Assembly (NCBI GenBank): GCA_017552965.1
Contig: JAFZNQ010000052.1
Location: 1-64,000, forward strand
DNA length: 64,000 nt
Direction of reading: 5' to 3'
From: Abditibacteriota bacterium
GTDB lineage: Bacteria; Armatimonadota; UBA5829
Below, one piece after another: positions 46,256 to 53,697 of the stretch (positions are counted from its first letter, which is position 1; every line of letters starts with the position of its first letter). The notes under the pieces were generated by a model. It worked only from the letters and a program-made list of their open reading frames with translations, did not search any database and was not told the DNA's origin. The position numbers and the translations under genes were made by a program.

Positions 46256-46284
46256 ATTATAACTCAATCTGCAAAAAAAAGCAA
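46256..46284 (-). promoter_or_regulatory. Promoter of the DUF177-rpmF-plsX operon
   Basis: TTGCTT, 17 bp, TATAAT on the minus strand; ATAAGTGT follows shortly after the -10. Confidence 0.65.
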
Positions 46285-46292
46285 GCGCGCCC

Positions 46293-47123
46293 CTACTGCA
46301 GGATCAGGTTGTCTATGAGACGGGCGCTGTCGTATCTCACAGCCGCCAGCAGCACGGACCCCCGGACCCGGGCCGCGGGCTCCAGAGTGTCCTGCTCCCG
46401 CAGGGTCACGTAGTCCACCTTCACCGGCCGGGAGGTCTCTATCTCCCGCAGGCAGACGGCCTCTATCTCCCGGGGGTCGGCGCAGCCGTTCCGGAAGGCT
46501 TCCCGGGCCGCAAAGAGCCCCCGGGATATGGAGAGAGCCCTCTCCCTTTCGTCAGGGGTCAGATAGGCGTTGCGGCTGCTCTTGGCCAGACCGTCAGCCT
46601 CTCTCACCGTGGCGCAGGGAACTATCTCCACCGGCACGTTCAGGTCCCGGACCAGCTTTTTGATGACGCACAGCTGCTGATAGTCCTTCTGTCCGAAGAA
46701 GGCCTTGCGGCACCGGGTCATATTGAAGAGCTTCAGACAGACGGTGGTGACTCCCCGGAAATGGCCGGGCCTCAGGGCCCCTTCCAGTATCTCGGTGACC
46801 CCTTCCGTCGCGGCCCAGGAGGAAAAGCCTTGGGGATACATGTCCCCGGCCGACGGAGCAAAGAGCACGTCCGCTCCCGCCTCCCGGCAGCGCTCCGCGT
46901 CCCTCTCCAGGGTGCGGGGATACCGGTCCAGGTCCTCGCCGGCGCCGAACTGGGTGGGATTGACGAAGTCGCTGACCACCACGAACTGAGTGAATTTGCG
47001 GGCCTTCTCTATGAGGGACAGATGCCCTTCGTGAAGAGCCCCCATGGTAGGGACGAGCCCTATGGCGTCCCGGGTGTTGGCGCACAGGAGCTCCAGGGCC
47101 CCGGGGTCATTTATTATCTGCAT
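46293..47123 (-). CDS. panC: Pantothenate synthetase
   Basis: 276 residues. It joins pantoate and beta-alanine with ATP. Signatures: VPTMGALHEGHLSLIEKAR (near 24-42), FVNPTQFGAGEDLDRYPR, FGQKDYQQL, and the KSSRNAYLTPDER motif. All ATP and substrate motifs look intact. It starts 17 bp inside the end of panB, so the two are coupled. Last gene of the prfA-pfkB-panB-panC unit. PanD is not in the window. Confidence 0.96.
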   Translation of the reverse strand: MQIINDPGALELLCANTRDAIGLVPTMGALHEGHLSLIEKARKFTQFVVVSDFVNPTQFGAGEDLDRYPRTLERDAERCREAGADVLFAPSAGDMYPQGFSSWAATEGVTEILEGALRPGHFRGVTTVCLKLFNMTRCRKAFFGQKDYQQLCVIKKLVRDLNVPVEIVPCATVREADGLAKSSRNAYLTPDERERALSISRGLFAAREAFRNGCADPREIEAVCLREIETSRPVKVDYVTLREQDTLEPAARVRGSVLLAAVRYDSARLIDNLILQ

Positions 47124-47907
47124 CCTTTGCCTCCGGAAAAACGCCTTGCTTGACCTCCCTGTCGTAGGCCGATACGGCGTCCAGTATGATATCTCTGATA
47201 TTAGCGTATTTCTTCACAAACGAGGGCGCCTTGTCATACACGCCCAGCATGTCGTGGACCACCAGCACCTGCCCGTCGCAGCGGGGCCCGGAGCCTATGC
47301 CTATGGTGGGTATGGAGAGCATGTCGGTGATCTCGCCGGCCAGAGCCGGCTCCACCTTTTCCAGCACCACCGCAAAGGCCCCCGCCCGCTCTACGGCCAG
47401 GGCGTCCTTTTTCAGCTGCTCCCGGGACTCCTCCGAGACCCCCTGGGTCACGTAGCCCTGCAGGTTCACAGACTGGGGCCTCAGGCCTATGTGGGCGCAC
47501 ACGGGTATGCCCGCGTCCACTATGGCCCGTATCACTCCGGCCATGGGCTCTCCGCCCTCCAGCTTCACGCCGTTGGCGCCTCCCTCGGAGAGGAAGCGGC
47601 CGGCGTTCCTGACGGCTTCGACGGTCCCCAGGTTGGCCGTGAGAAAAGGCATGTCCCCCAGCACGAAGCTGCGGGCCGCGCCTCTGGACACGGCGGCCGT
47701 GTGCCTCACCATGTCGTCCATGGTCACGGGGCAGGTGGTATCGTAGCCCAGCACCACGTTGCCCAGGCTGTCACCCACCAGTATGATGTCGACCCCCGCC
47801 TCATCCAGCAGGCTGCCCCACATGTAGTCGTAGCCCGTGAGCATGGAGATCTTTTCACCCTGTTTTTTCATCGCCGCAAATCTGCGGACGTTGTTCTTTC
47901 TCAGCAT
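47107..47907 (-). CDS. panB: 3-methyl-2-oxobutanoate hydroxymethyltransferase
   Basis: 266 residues. It makes ketopantoate from ketoisovalerate, the first step to pantothenate. Signatures: ISMLTGYDYMWGSLLDEAG, ILVGDSLGNVVLGYDTT, GGANGVKLEGG, and IPTIGIGSGPRCDGQVLV. ATG 47907 has GGAGG upstream and overlaps the pfkB stop region; an in-frame frame extends further but lies inside pfkB without family similarity. Followed by panC. Confidence 0.96.
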   Translation of the reverse strand: MLRKNNVRRFAAMKKQGEKISMLTGYDYMWGSLLDEAGVDIILVGDSLGNVVLGYDTTCPVTMDDMVRHTAAVSRGAARSFVLGDMPFLTANLGTVEAVRNAGRFLSEGGANGVKLEGGEPMAGVIRAIVDAGIPVCAHIGLRPQSVNLQGYVTQGVSEESREQLKKDALAVERAGAFAVVLEKVEPALAGEITDMLSIPTIGIGSGPRCDGQVLVVHDMLGVYDKAPSFVKKYANIRDIILDAVSAYDREVKQGVFPEAKDADNK

Positions 47908-48815
47908 ATGACACCCTCCACCAGATTGTGTTTTGCCAAAAAGAGCCTGACCTCTTCGAGAGAGGGAGCGCCGGCGGAGCCGCCGAAACGGGTGCACTTG
48001 ATGGCGCTGACCGCCGAGGCGAACACCAGAGCCGCCCTCACGCAGCACCCGGCGCCTATGGCCCGGGCAAAGCCTCCGTGAAACACGTCCCCGGCTGCCG
48101 CCGTGTCCACGGCGGGCACTTGGAAGGCGGGCACCCGTTCGGCCCTGCCCTCATGATAATACACGCAGCCCCGGGCCCCGCAGGTGATCACCGGGACGCA
48201 TCTGTCGTTGGAGCCCGCCATGACCTCCAGAGCCGTCTCTATACGGCCGTCCGGGGCCAGGCTGAGGGCATAATCCTCGCTGACTATGGGATACTCGGTG
48301 TATCTCAGCAGCAGCTCCGCGTTCTCAGGGCTCAGCTTGTAGTCCCCCACCGTGGGGATACCCGCCTCATAGGCTATACGGGCGTAGGCAGCCGCCGCAG
48401 CGGGAAAATGGCTGTCCGTGAGAAACACCTCCGCGTCCTCCACCGCCTCCGGCAGGATCCGCAGGTCCTCCTGCTTCACCGTGTCCCGCTTGCAGTATAT
48501 ATGGCGCTCGGCAGTGTCCTCGTCTATGAGTATCCAGGAAAAATAGCTCTCCCTCCCCGGGACCAGCTCCGCCAGATCCGCGTCCACCCCCTCACTCCGG
48601 AGCATGGACAGTATCTGTCTGCCCGCAGGGTCCTCCCCCAGGGCTCCCGTAAAGCGGACGTCGGCTCCCAGACGGGCCGCGGCCAGCAGCGCGTTGGCCG
48701 TCAGGCCTCCCGGCTGCTCGGTGTAGCGGGATATGACCGCCGACCGGTTGTTGTCGGGGGCGCCCGTCAGGGCTATCCTGTCCAGACAGGCGACGCCAAA
48801 GCCCGCGATCTTCAT
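47901..48815 (-). CDS. PfkB-family carbohydrate kinase
   Basis: 304 residues of the ribokinase/PfkB fold. The N-terminal PGGLTANALLAAARLGA and the C-terminal active-site DTAAAGDVFHGGFARAIG (usually DTTGAGDxF) contain the anion hole and the catalytic Asp. Substrate cannot be told from sequence; candidates are a sugar or sugar acid. It starts at the stop of prfA (TGATG) and its end overlaps panB. Confidence 0.85.
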   Translation of the reverse strand: MKIAGFGVACLDRIALTGAPDNNRSAVISRYTEQPGGLTANALLAAARLGADVRFTGALGEDPAGRQILSMLRSEGVDADLAELVPGRESYFSWILIDEDTAERHIYCKRDTVKQEDLRILPEAVEDAEVFLTDSHFPAAAAAYARIAYEAGIPTVGDYKLSPENAELLLRYTEYPIVSEDYALSLAPDGRIETALEVMAGSNDRCVPVITCGARGCVYYHEGRAERVPAFQVPAVDTAAAGDVFHGGFARAIGAGCCVRAALVFASAVSAIKCTRFGGSAGAPSLEEVRLFLAKHNLVEGVIC

Positions 48816-49882
48816 CAGCTGCCCGACTTCATCTTTTCCGCCTGGTCAAAGGCGATGAGCCGGTCTATCAGGTCGTCCAGATCCCCGTCCATGAACTGGG
48901 GCAGATTGTAGGAGGTGTATTCGATCCTGTGGTCCGTGATCCTGTTCTGGGGATAGTTGTAGGTGCGGCTCTTCTCGCTGCGGTCGCCGCTGCCTATCAT
49001 GGTGCGCCTCTGGGCGTCTATCTCCTCCCGGCGGGCGTTGAGCTCCAGCTCGTAGAGCTTGGCCCTCAGGACAGCTATGGCCCGCTCCCTGTTTTGCAGC
49101 TGGCTGCGCTCGTCCTGACAGGTGACCACTATGCCCGTGGGCTTGTGGGTCAGACGGATGGCCGTCTCGTTTTTCTGCACGTTCTGGCCGCCGGCTCCCG
49201 CGGAGCGGTAGGTGTCTATCTCCACGTCCTCCATGTTGAGCTCCACGTCCACGTCGTCGGCCTCCGGCATCACGGACACCGTGGCGGCGGAGGTGTGTAT
49301 CCTGCCTCCGGACTCCGTGGCGGGCACTCTCTGGACCCGGTGGACGCCTCCCTCGAACTTCAGACGGGAATAGGCCCCCTTGCCCTTGATGTTGAGGGTG
49401 ATATTCTTGTAGCCCCCCACTCCTATGTCTTCCGCGGAGACCAGCTCCGCCTTCCAGCGGCGCCGCTCCGAATAGCGGGTGTACATCCTGAGCAGGTCCC
49501 CGGCAAATATGGCGGCCTCGTCGCCGCCGGTGCCGGCCCGGATCTCCACTATGACGTTCTTGTCATCGTTGGGGTCCTTGGGCACCAGCATCAGCTTCAG
49601 GCATTCCTCCAGCTCCGGCACCCGGGCCTTCAGCTCCCTCAGCTCGTCCTGGCACAGCTGCTTCATGTCTTCGTCCAGCTTCTCCCCCAGCATCTCCTCG
49701 GTGGAGGCTATATCGTCGGTGAGCTTTTTGTACTCCCTGTATTTGACTACTATGTCCTCCAGATCCGCGTGGGCCTTGGCCACCTGCTGATACTTCCGGG
49801 GATCCGAGAATATGGAGGGGTCCGCCATCTGAGCTTCCAGCTCCTCGAACCGCTCCTCTACCTCCTTCAGCTTTGCAAACAC
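48815..49882 (-). CDS. prfA: Peptide chain release factor 1
   Basis: 355 residues. It ends translation at UAA and UAG. The GGQ motif lies in [17 protein letters not shown] near residue 230. The N-terminal coiled region, the [15 protein letters not shown] strand and the C-terminal [18 protein letters not shown] fit RF1. The start is GTG 49882 with GGGAGGTG 5 nt upstream. Heads the unit prfA-pfkB-panB-panC. The usual prmC neighbour is absent here. Confidence 0.95.
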   Translation of the reverse strand: MFAKLKEVEERFEELEAQMADPSIFSDPRKYQQVAKAHADLEDIVVKYREYKKLTDDIASTEEMLGEKLDEDMKQLCQDELRELKARVPELEECLKLMLVPKDPNDDKNVIVEIRAGTGGDEAAIFAGDLLRMYTRYSERRRWKAELVSAEDIGVGGYKNITLNIKGKGAYSRLKFEGGVHRVQRVPATESGGRIHTSAATVSVMPEADDVDVELNMEDVEIDTYRSAGAGGQNVQKNETAIRLTHKPTGIVVTCQDERSQLQNRERAIAVLRAKLYELELNARREEIDAQRRTMIGSGDRSEKSRTYNYPQNRITDHRIEYTSYNLPQFMDGDLDDLIDRLIAFDQAEKMKSGS

Positions 49883-49910
49883 TTTCGCACCTCCCGCAGT
49901 CTTTGACAGT

Positions 49911-49937
49911 AAAAAAAAGCGGCTGACGCCGCGTTTT
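49911..49937. terminator. Terminator after rpmE
   Basis: Stem GCGGC (49919-49923) / GCCGC (49928-49932); the plus-strand A-run (U-run on the minus strand) follows. It lies in the short gap before prfA. Confidence 0.65.
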
Positions 49938-49949
49938 ATGTGATAGATA

Positions 49950-50162
49950 CTATTTCTTGTTCATACCGTACTTGGACAGGAACTTCTCTACTCTTCCTTC
50001 GGTATCCACGATCTTCTGCTTGCCGGTAAAGAACGGATGGCAATGGGAGCAGATCTCGACCTTGATCTCGCCGGTACCTATGGTGGAGCGGGTCTCAAAG
50101 GTGTTGCCGCAGGCGCACGTTACAGTTGCTTTTTCATATTTGGGATGAATCTTGTCTTTCAT
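49950..50162 (-). CDS. rpmE: 50S ribosomal protein L31 (zinc-binding type)
   Basis: 70 residues. Start [20 protein letters not shown] and the second pair [16 protein letters not shown] give the four zinc ligands of the C+ form of L31. Single gene with its own promoter (50204-50232) and a terminator after it. Confidence 0.96.
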   Translation of the reverse strand: MKDKIHPKYEKATVTCACGNTFETRSTIGTGEIKVEICSHCHPFFTGKQKIVDTEGRVEKFLSKYGMNKK

Positions 50163-50203
50163 CTGACTACCTTCAGTTATTTAAATTTTCTCACGCAATA
50201 TAC

Positions 50204-50232
50204 ATTATACCACTTTCCCGCAGGCTTTGCAA
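50204..50232 (-). promoter_or_regulatory. rpmE promoter
   Basis: TTGCAA, 17 bp, TATAAT on the minus strand. The -35 overlaps the base of the hairpin after leuD. Confidence 0.7.
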
Positions 50233-50248
50233 GCCCCGGGAGGGGCTT
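50231..50248 (-). terminator. Hairpin at the end of leuD
   Basis: Stem AAGCCCC / GGGGCTT with a GGGA loop; it includes the leuD stop codon, has no U-tract, and runs into the rpmE -35 box. Confidence 0.55.
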
Positions 50249-50750
50249 ATTTTTGCCTTTCCCTGATGAGCTTGCGGGTGTATTCCACCAGCCCGCCGTC
50301 GGCTATGAGCTCTATGGCAAAATCGGGAAAAGGCCGGGCGGTGTAGGTCTTGCCCGTGTCCAGGTCGGTGATCCTGCCGGCGGCCAGATCCACCTCCAGC
50401 CGGTGGCCCTCCCCTATGTCCTTCACGGCCTCGGGGCACTCCATGATGGGCAGGCCTATGTTCAGGGCGTTCCGGTAGAATATCCGGGCAAAGCTGTTGG
50501 CTATGACGCAGCTGATGCCGGCGGCCTTGATGGCTATGGGAGCGTGCTCTCTGGAGCTGCCGCAGCCGAAATTGTCGTCGGCCACGATGAAGTCACCCTC
50601 GGCCACCTTGGCGGTGAAGTCCGCGTCTATGTCCTCCATGCAGTGGGAGGCCAGTTCCTTCGGGTCCGTGGAATTGAGATATCTGGCCGGAATGATCACG
50701 TCCGTGTCCACGTCCGAGCCGAATCTGTGTACTTTTCCTTGCAGCATCAT
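50247..50750 (-). CDS. leuD: 3-isopropylmalate dehydratase small subunit
   Basis: 167 residues, the swivel domain that completes the aconitase-type active site with LeuC. Signatures: [20 protein letters not shown] and the [17 protein letters not shown] loop near residue 58-74. The start at 50750 shares ATGA with the leuC stop. It uses the compact archaeal/homoaconitase-like form (about 165 residues), matching the LeuC type. Confidence 0.95.
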   Translation of the reverse strand: MMLQGKVHRFGSDVDTDVIIPARYLNSTDPKELASHCMEDIDADFTAKVAEGDFIVADDNFGCGSSREHAPIAIKAAGISCVIANSFARIFYRNALNIGLPIMECPEAVKDIGEGHRLEVDLAAGRITDLDTGKTYTARPFPDFAIELIADGGLVEYTRKLIRERQK

Positions 50751-52009
50751 TTCACCTCCAGAGGGCTTGCTATCCTGCCCAGCACGGCGGAAGCCGCCGC
50801 TACGGCGGGGCTGGCCAGATACACCTCCGACTCCGTGTGGCCCATGCGGCCCACAAAGTTGCGGTTGGTGGTGCTGACGGCCTTTTCGCCCCTGGCCAGC
50901 ACGCCCATATGGCCTCCGAGACAGGGGCCGCAGGTGGGAGTGCTGACGGCGCAGCCCGCCTCCACGAATATTTCATAGAGACCCTCGCGGATCATCATGA
51001 GCACTATCTCCTGAGTGGCGGGGAGTATGATGCAGCGCACGTCCTTGTGCACCTTTTTCCCCTTCAGCACCGCCGCCGCGGCCCGCATGTCCTCGATCCT
51101 GCCGTTGGTGCAGGAGCCGATGACCGCCTGCTGTATCTCCACGTGGGAGGCTTCGCTGACGGGGCGGGCGTTCTCCGGCAGATGGGGGAAGGACACCTGA
51201 GGCTCCATGTCGGAGCAGTCTATCTCCACCACCTTCGCATACCGGGCGTCGCTGTCGCTCTTGTATATCCGGTGGCTCCGCTTCAGCCTGCCCCGGATGT
51301 ATTCTTCGGTCCGGGCGTCGGGGGCCACTATGCCGTTCTTGGCGCCGGCCTCGATGGCCATGTTGCACATGGTGAACCGGCCCGCCATATCCAGCCCTTC
51401 TATGACCTCCCCCGTGAACTCCATGGAGCTGTAGAGGGCTCCGTCCACGCCTATCTTGCCTATGGTGTAGAGGATCAGGTCCTTGCCGCACACGTATTCC
51501 GGCAGAGACCCGTAATAGACGAATTTGATCTGCTCCGGCACCTTGAACCAGGTCTCACCCACCGCCATGGCGCAGCCCAGGTCGGTGGAGCCCACTCCGG
51601 TGGAAAAGGCTCCCAGAGCCCCGTAGGTGCAGGTGTGGCTGTCGGCGCCTATGACGGCGTCGCCGGGGCCCACCAGACCCTGGTCCGGCAGCAGGGCGTG
51701 CTCTATGCCCGCCCGGCCGGTCTCAAAAAACCAGGGGAGAGAATGCTCCCTGGAAAAGCGGCGGCAGATGTTGACCAGCTCCGCCGACTTGATGTCCTTG
51801 TTGGGGGCGCTGTGGTCCGGAACTATGGCCACCCGCTCCCTGTCAAACACGTCCGCTGCGCCCAGCTTTTCGAACTCACGGATGGCGATGGGCGCGGTGA
51901 TGTCGTTGCCCATGACCAGGTCCAGCCGGGCCTTGATGATCTCGCCGGGCTCCACTCCGGTCTTGCCGGCGTGGTCGGCCAGTATCTTTTCGGTGATGGT
52001 CATACCCAT
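50747..52009 (-). CDS. leuC: 3-isopropylmalate dehydratase large subunit
   Basis: 420 residues, the [4Fe-4S] subunit that isomerises 2-isopropylmalate to 3-isopropylmalate. Signatures: [22 protein letters not shown] near 139, [13 protein letters not shown] near 295, and [13 protein letters not shown] near 354; these supply the cluster cysteines. The start follows leuA by 3 bp, and the three genes form leuA-leuC-leuD. LeuB is not here. Confidence 0.96.
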   Translation of the reverse strand: MGMTITEKILADHAGKTGVEPGEIIKARLDLVMGNDITAPIAIREFEKLGAADVFDRERVAIVPDHSAPNKDIKSAELVNICRRFSREHSLPWFFETGRAGIEHALLPDQGLVGPGDAVIGADSHTCTYGALGAFSTGVGSTDLGCAMAVGETWFKVPEQIKFVYYGSLPEYVCGKDLILYTIGKIGVDGALYSSMEFTGEVIEGLDMAGRFTMCNMAIEAGAKNGIVAPDARTEEYIRGRLKRSHRIYKSDSDARYAKVVEIDCSDMEPQVSFPHLPENARPVSEASHVEIQQAVIGSCTNGRIEDMRAAAAVLKGKKVHKDVRCIILPATQEIVLMMIREGLYEIFVEAGCAVSTPTCGPCLGGHMGVLARGEKAVSTTNRNFVGRMGHTESEVYLASPAVAAASAVLGRIASPLEVK

Positions 52010-52012
52010 AGG

Positions 52013-53557
52013 TCAGTCCTCCAGCCTGTTTTTCTTGCTCCGGGTGTGGAAGTAGGCCAGCTTGTTGATGGCCTTCAGATAGGCCTTGGCGCTGGCTGTC
52101 AGCAGATCCAGCTCGGAAGCGTTGCCCGTATAGACGGTGCCGTCGGAGCAGCCCAGCTTCACGGTGACTCCCGCAAAGCTGTCCGTGCCGCCGGTGACCG
52201 ACTTCACGGTGTAGTCCTTCAGCTCGTATTCCTCGCTGACCAGAGAGTCTATGGTCTTGAACACGGCGTCGATGGCGCCTATGCCTATGCCGCTCTTCAG
52301 CAGCTCGCTGTCCTCGGTGGACAGCTTCACTGTGGCGGTGGGATAGCCGTTGGTGCCGCTGGTCACGTTCAGATGCTCCAGATCGTATTTGGCCACGTAG
52401 GAGCTGGCTCCCATGCTGGCTATCACGTCCAGATCCTCGTCATAGACCACCTTTTTCTTGTCGGCTATCTCCTTGAACTTCACGAAGGCCATGGCCAGCT
52501 CGTCGTCGGAGAGCTCGTAGCCCATCTCCGTCAGCTTGCTCTTCAGAGCGTGCTTGCCGGAATGCTTGCCCAGTATGAGCTTGTTCTCGGGCAGGCCGAT
52601 GGACTCGGCGTCCATGATCTCGTAGGTGCGCTTGTCCGCCAGCACTCCGTGCTGATGGATGCCCGCCTCGTGGGCAAAGGCGTTGCGGCCCACGATGGCC
52701 TTGTTCACCTGCACCCCCAGACCGGTGATGCTGGTCAGCAGGCGGCTGGAATTGTATATCTCCCGGGTGTTGATGCCCGTGTCCATGTCCCCCAGAGTGG
52801 CCTTTTTGGTCTTGAGGATCATGACTATCTCCTCCAGGGACGCATTGCCGGCTCTCTCGCCTATGCCGTTGACGGTGCACTCAATCTGTCTGGCTCCCGC
52901 CTTCAGGGCGGCTATGGAGTTGGCCACCCCCAGGCCCAGGTCGTTGTGACAGTGCACGGAGAAGATGGCCCGGGAGGCGTTGGACACCCCCTCTATCACC
53001 TGCTTGATGAAGCCGTAGAACTCAAAGGGCTCCGCGTAGCCCACGGTGTCCGGGAGGTTGATGACCACGGCGCCTGCGTCGATGGCCGCCTCCACTACGC
53101 TGATCAGGTAGGGTATATCCGAACGGGAAGCGTCCTCGGCGGAAAATTCCACCCAGTCGCAGTAGCTCTTGGCCCTCTTGACCCCGGCCACCGCCATATC
53201 ATAGACCTCTTCCCGGGTCTTCTTGAGCTTTTTCTCCAGATGAAGGTCGCTGGTGGCCACGAAGGTATGGATGGCAGGCAGCTTGGCATCCCTGACCGCC
53301 TCCCACGCTCTGTCTATGTCCGCAAAGTTAACCCGGCACAGACCGCACACCCGGGACTTGGTGATCTCGCGGCTGATGGCCCTGACAGACTCAAAATCGC
53401 CGTCGGACGAGATGGGAAAGCCTGCTTCGATGATGTCCACTCCCAGCCTTTCCAGCTGCTTGGCCATCCTTATTTTTTCTTCTATGTTCATACTGAAGCC
53501 GGGTGACTGCTCGCCGTCCCTGAGTGTCGTATCAAATATATAGATACGGTCAGACAT
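52013..53557 (-). CDS. leuA: 2-isopropylmalate synthase
   Basis: 514 residues. It condenses acetyl-CoA with ketoisovalerate, the committed step of leucine synthesis. The catalytic domain has DTTLRDGEQSPGFSM (near 9-23), VHCHNDLGLGVANSIAAL, and NGIGERAGNASLEE; the C-terminal regulatory LeuA dimer domain for leucine feedback is present. The last residues continue ITGLGVQVNKAIVGRNAF and the AHEAGIHQHG motif. Has its own promoter; first in leuACD. Confidence 0.96.
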   Translation of the reverse strand: MSDRIYIFDTTLRDGEQSPGFSMNIEEKIRMAKQLERLGVDIIEAGFPISSDGDFESVRAISREITKSRVCGLCRVNFADIDRAWEAVRDAKLPAIHTFVATSDLHLEKKLKKTREEVYDMAVAGVKRAKSYCDWVEFSAEDASRSDIPYLISVVEAAIDAGAVVINLPDTVGYAEPFEFYGFIKQVIEGVSNASRAIFSVHCHNDLGLGVANSIAALKAGARQIECTVNGIGERAGNASLEEIVMILKTKKATLGDMDTGINTREIYNSSRLLTSITGLGVQVNKAIVGRNAFAHEAGIHQHGVLADKRTYEIMDAESIGLPENKLILGKHSGKHALKSKLTEMGYELSDDELAMAFVKFKEIADKKKVVYDEDLDVIASMGASSYVAKYDLEHLNVTSGTNGYPTATVKLSTEDSELLKSGIGIGAIDAVFKTIDSLVSEEYELKDYTVKSVTGGTDSFAGVTVKLGCSDGTVYTGNASELDLLTASAKAYLKAINKLAYFHTRSKKNRLED

Positions 53558-53608
53558 GGTGTAACCTCCTTGAAAAGAATATCATTTCGAGCGTTTTACT
53601 CAAAGAAT

Positions 53609-53638
53609 ATTATACCATATTGCCGCCCGTCTATGCAA
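53609..53638 (-). promoter_or_regulatory. leuACD promoter
   Basis: TTGCAT, 18 bp, TATAAT on the minus strand, about 50 bp upstream of leuA. Confidence 0.65.
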
Positions 53639-53652
53639 GACGGGCCGGCGTG

Positions 53653-53680
53653 AAAACCGCCCGCTCCGGAGAGCGGGCGG
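53653..53680 (-). terminator. Terminator after the alpha-mannosidase gene
   Basis: Perfect stem CCGCCCGCTC (53657-53666) / GAGCGGGCGG (53671-53680) with a TCCG-type loop, then TTTT on the minus strand. Confidence 0.82.
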
Positions 53681-53697
53681 CTGCTGTCGCGCAGGGG

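Noticed and set aside
50837-53506. 889-codon plus-strand frame opposite leuC and leuA
   Set aside because: Antisense to two complete leucine genes, with no own signals.
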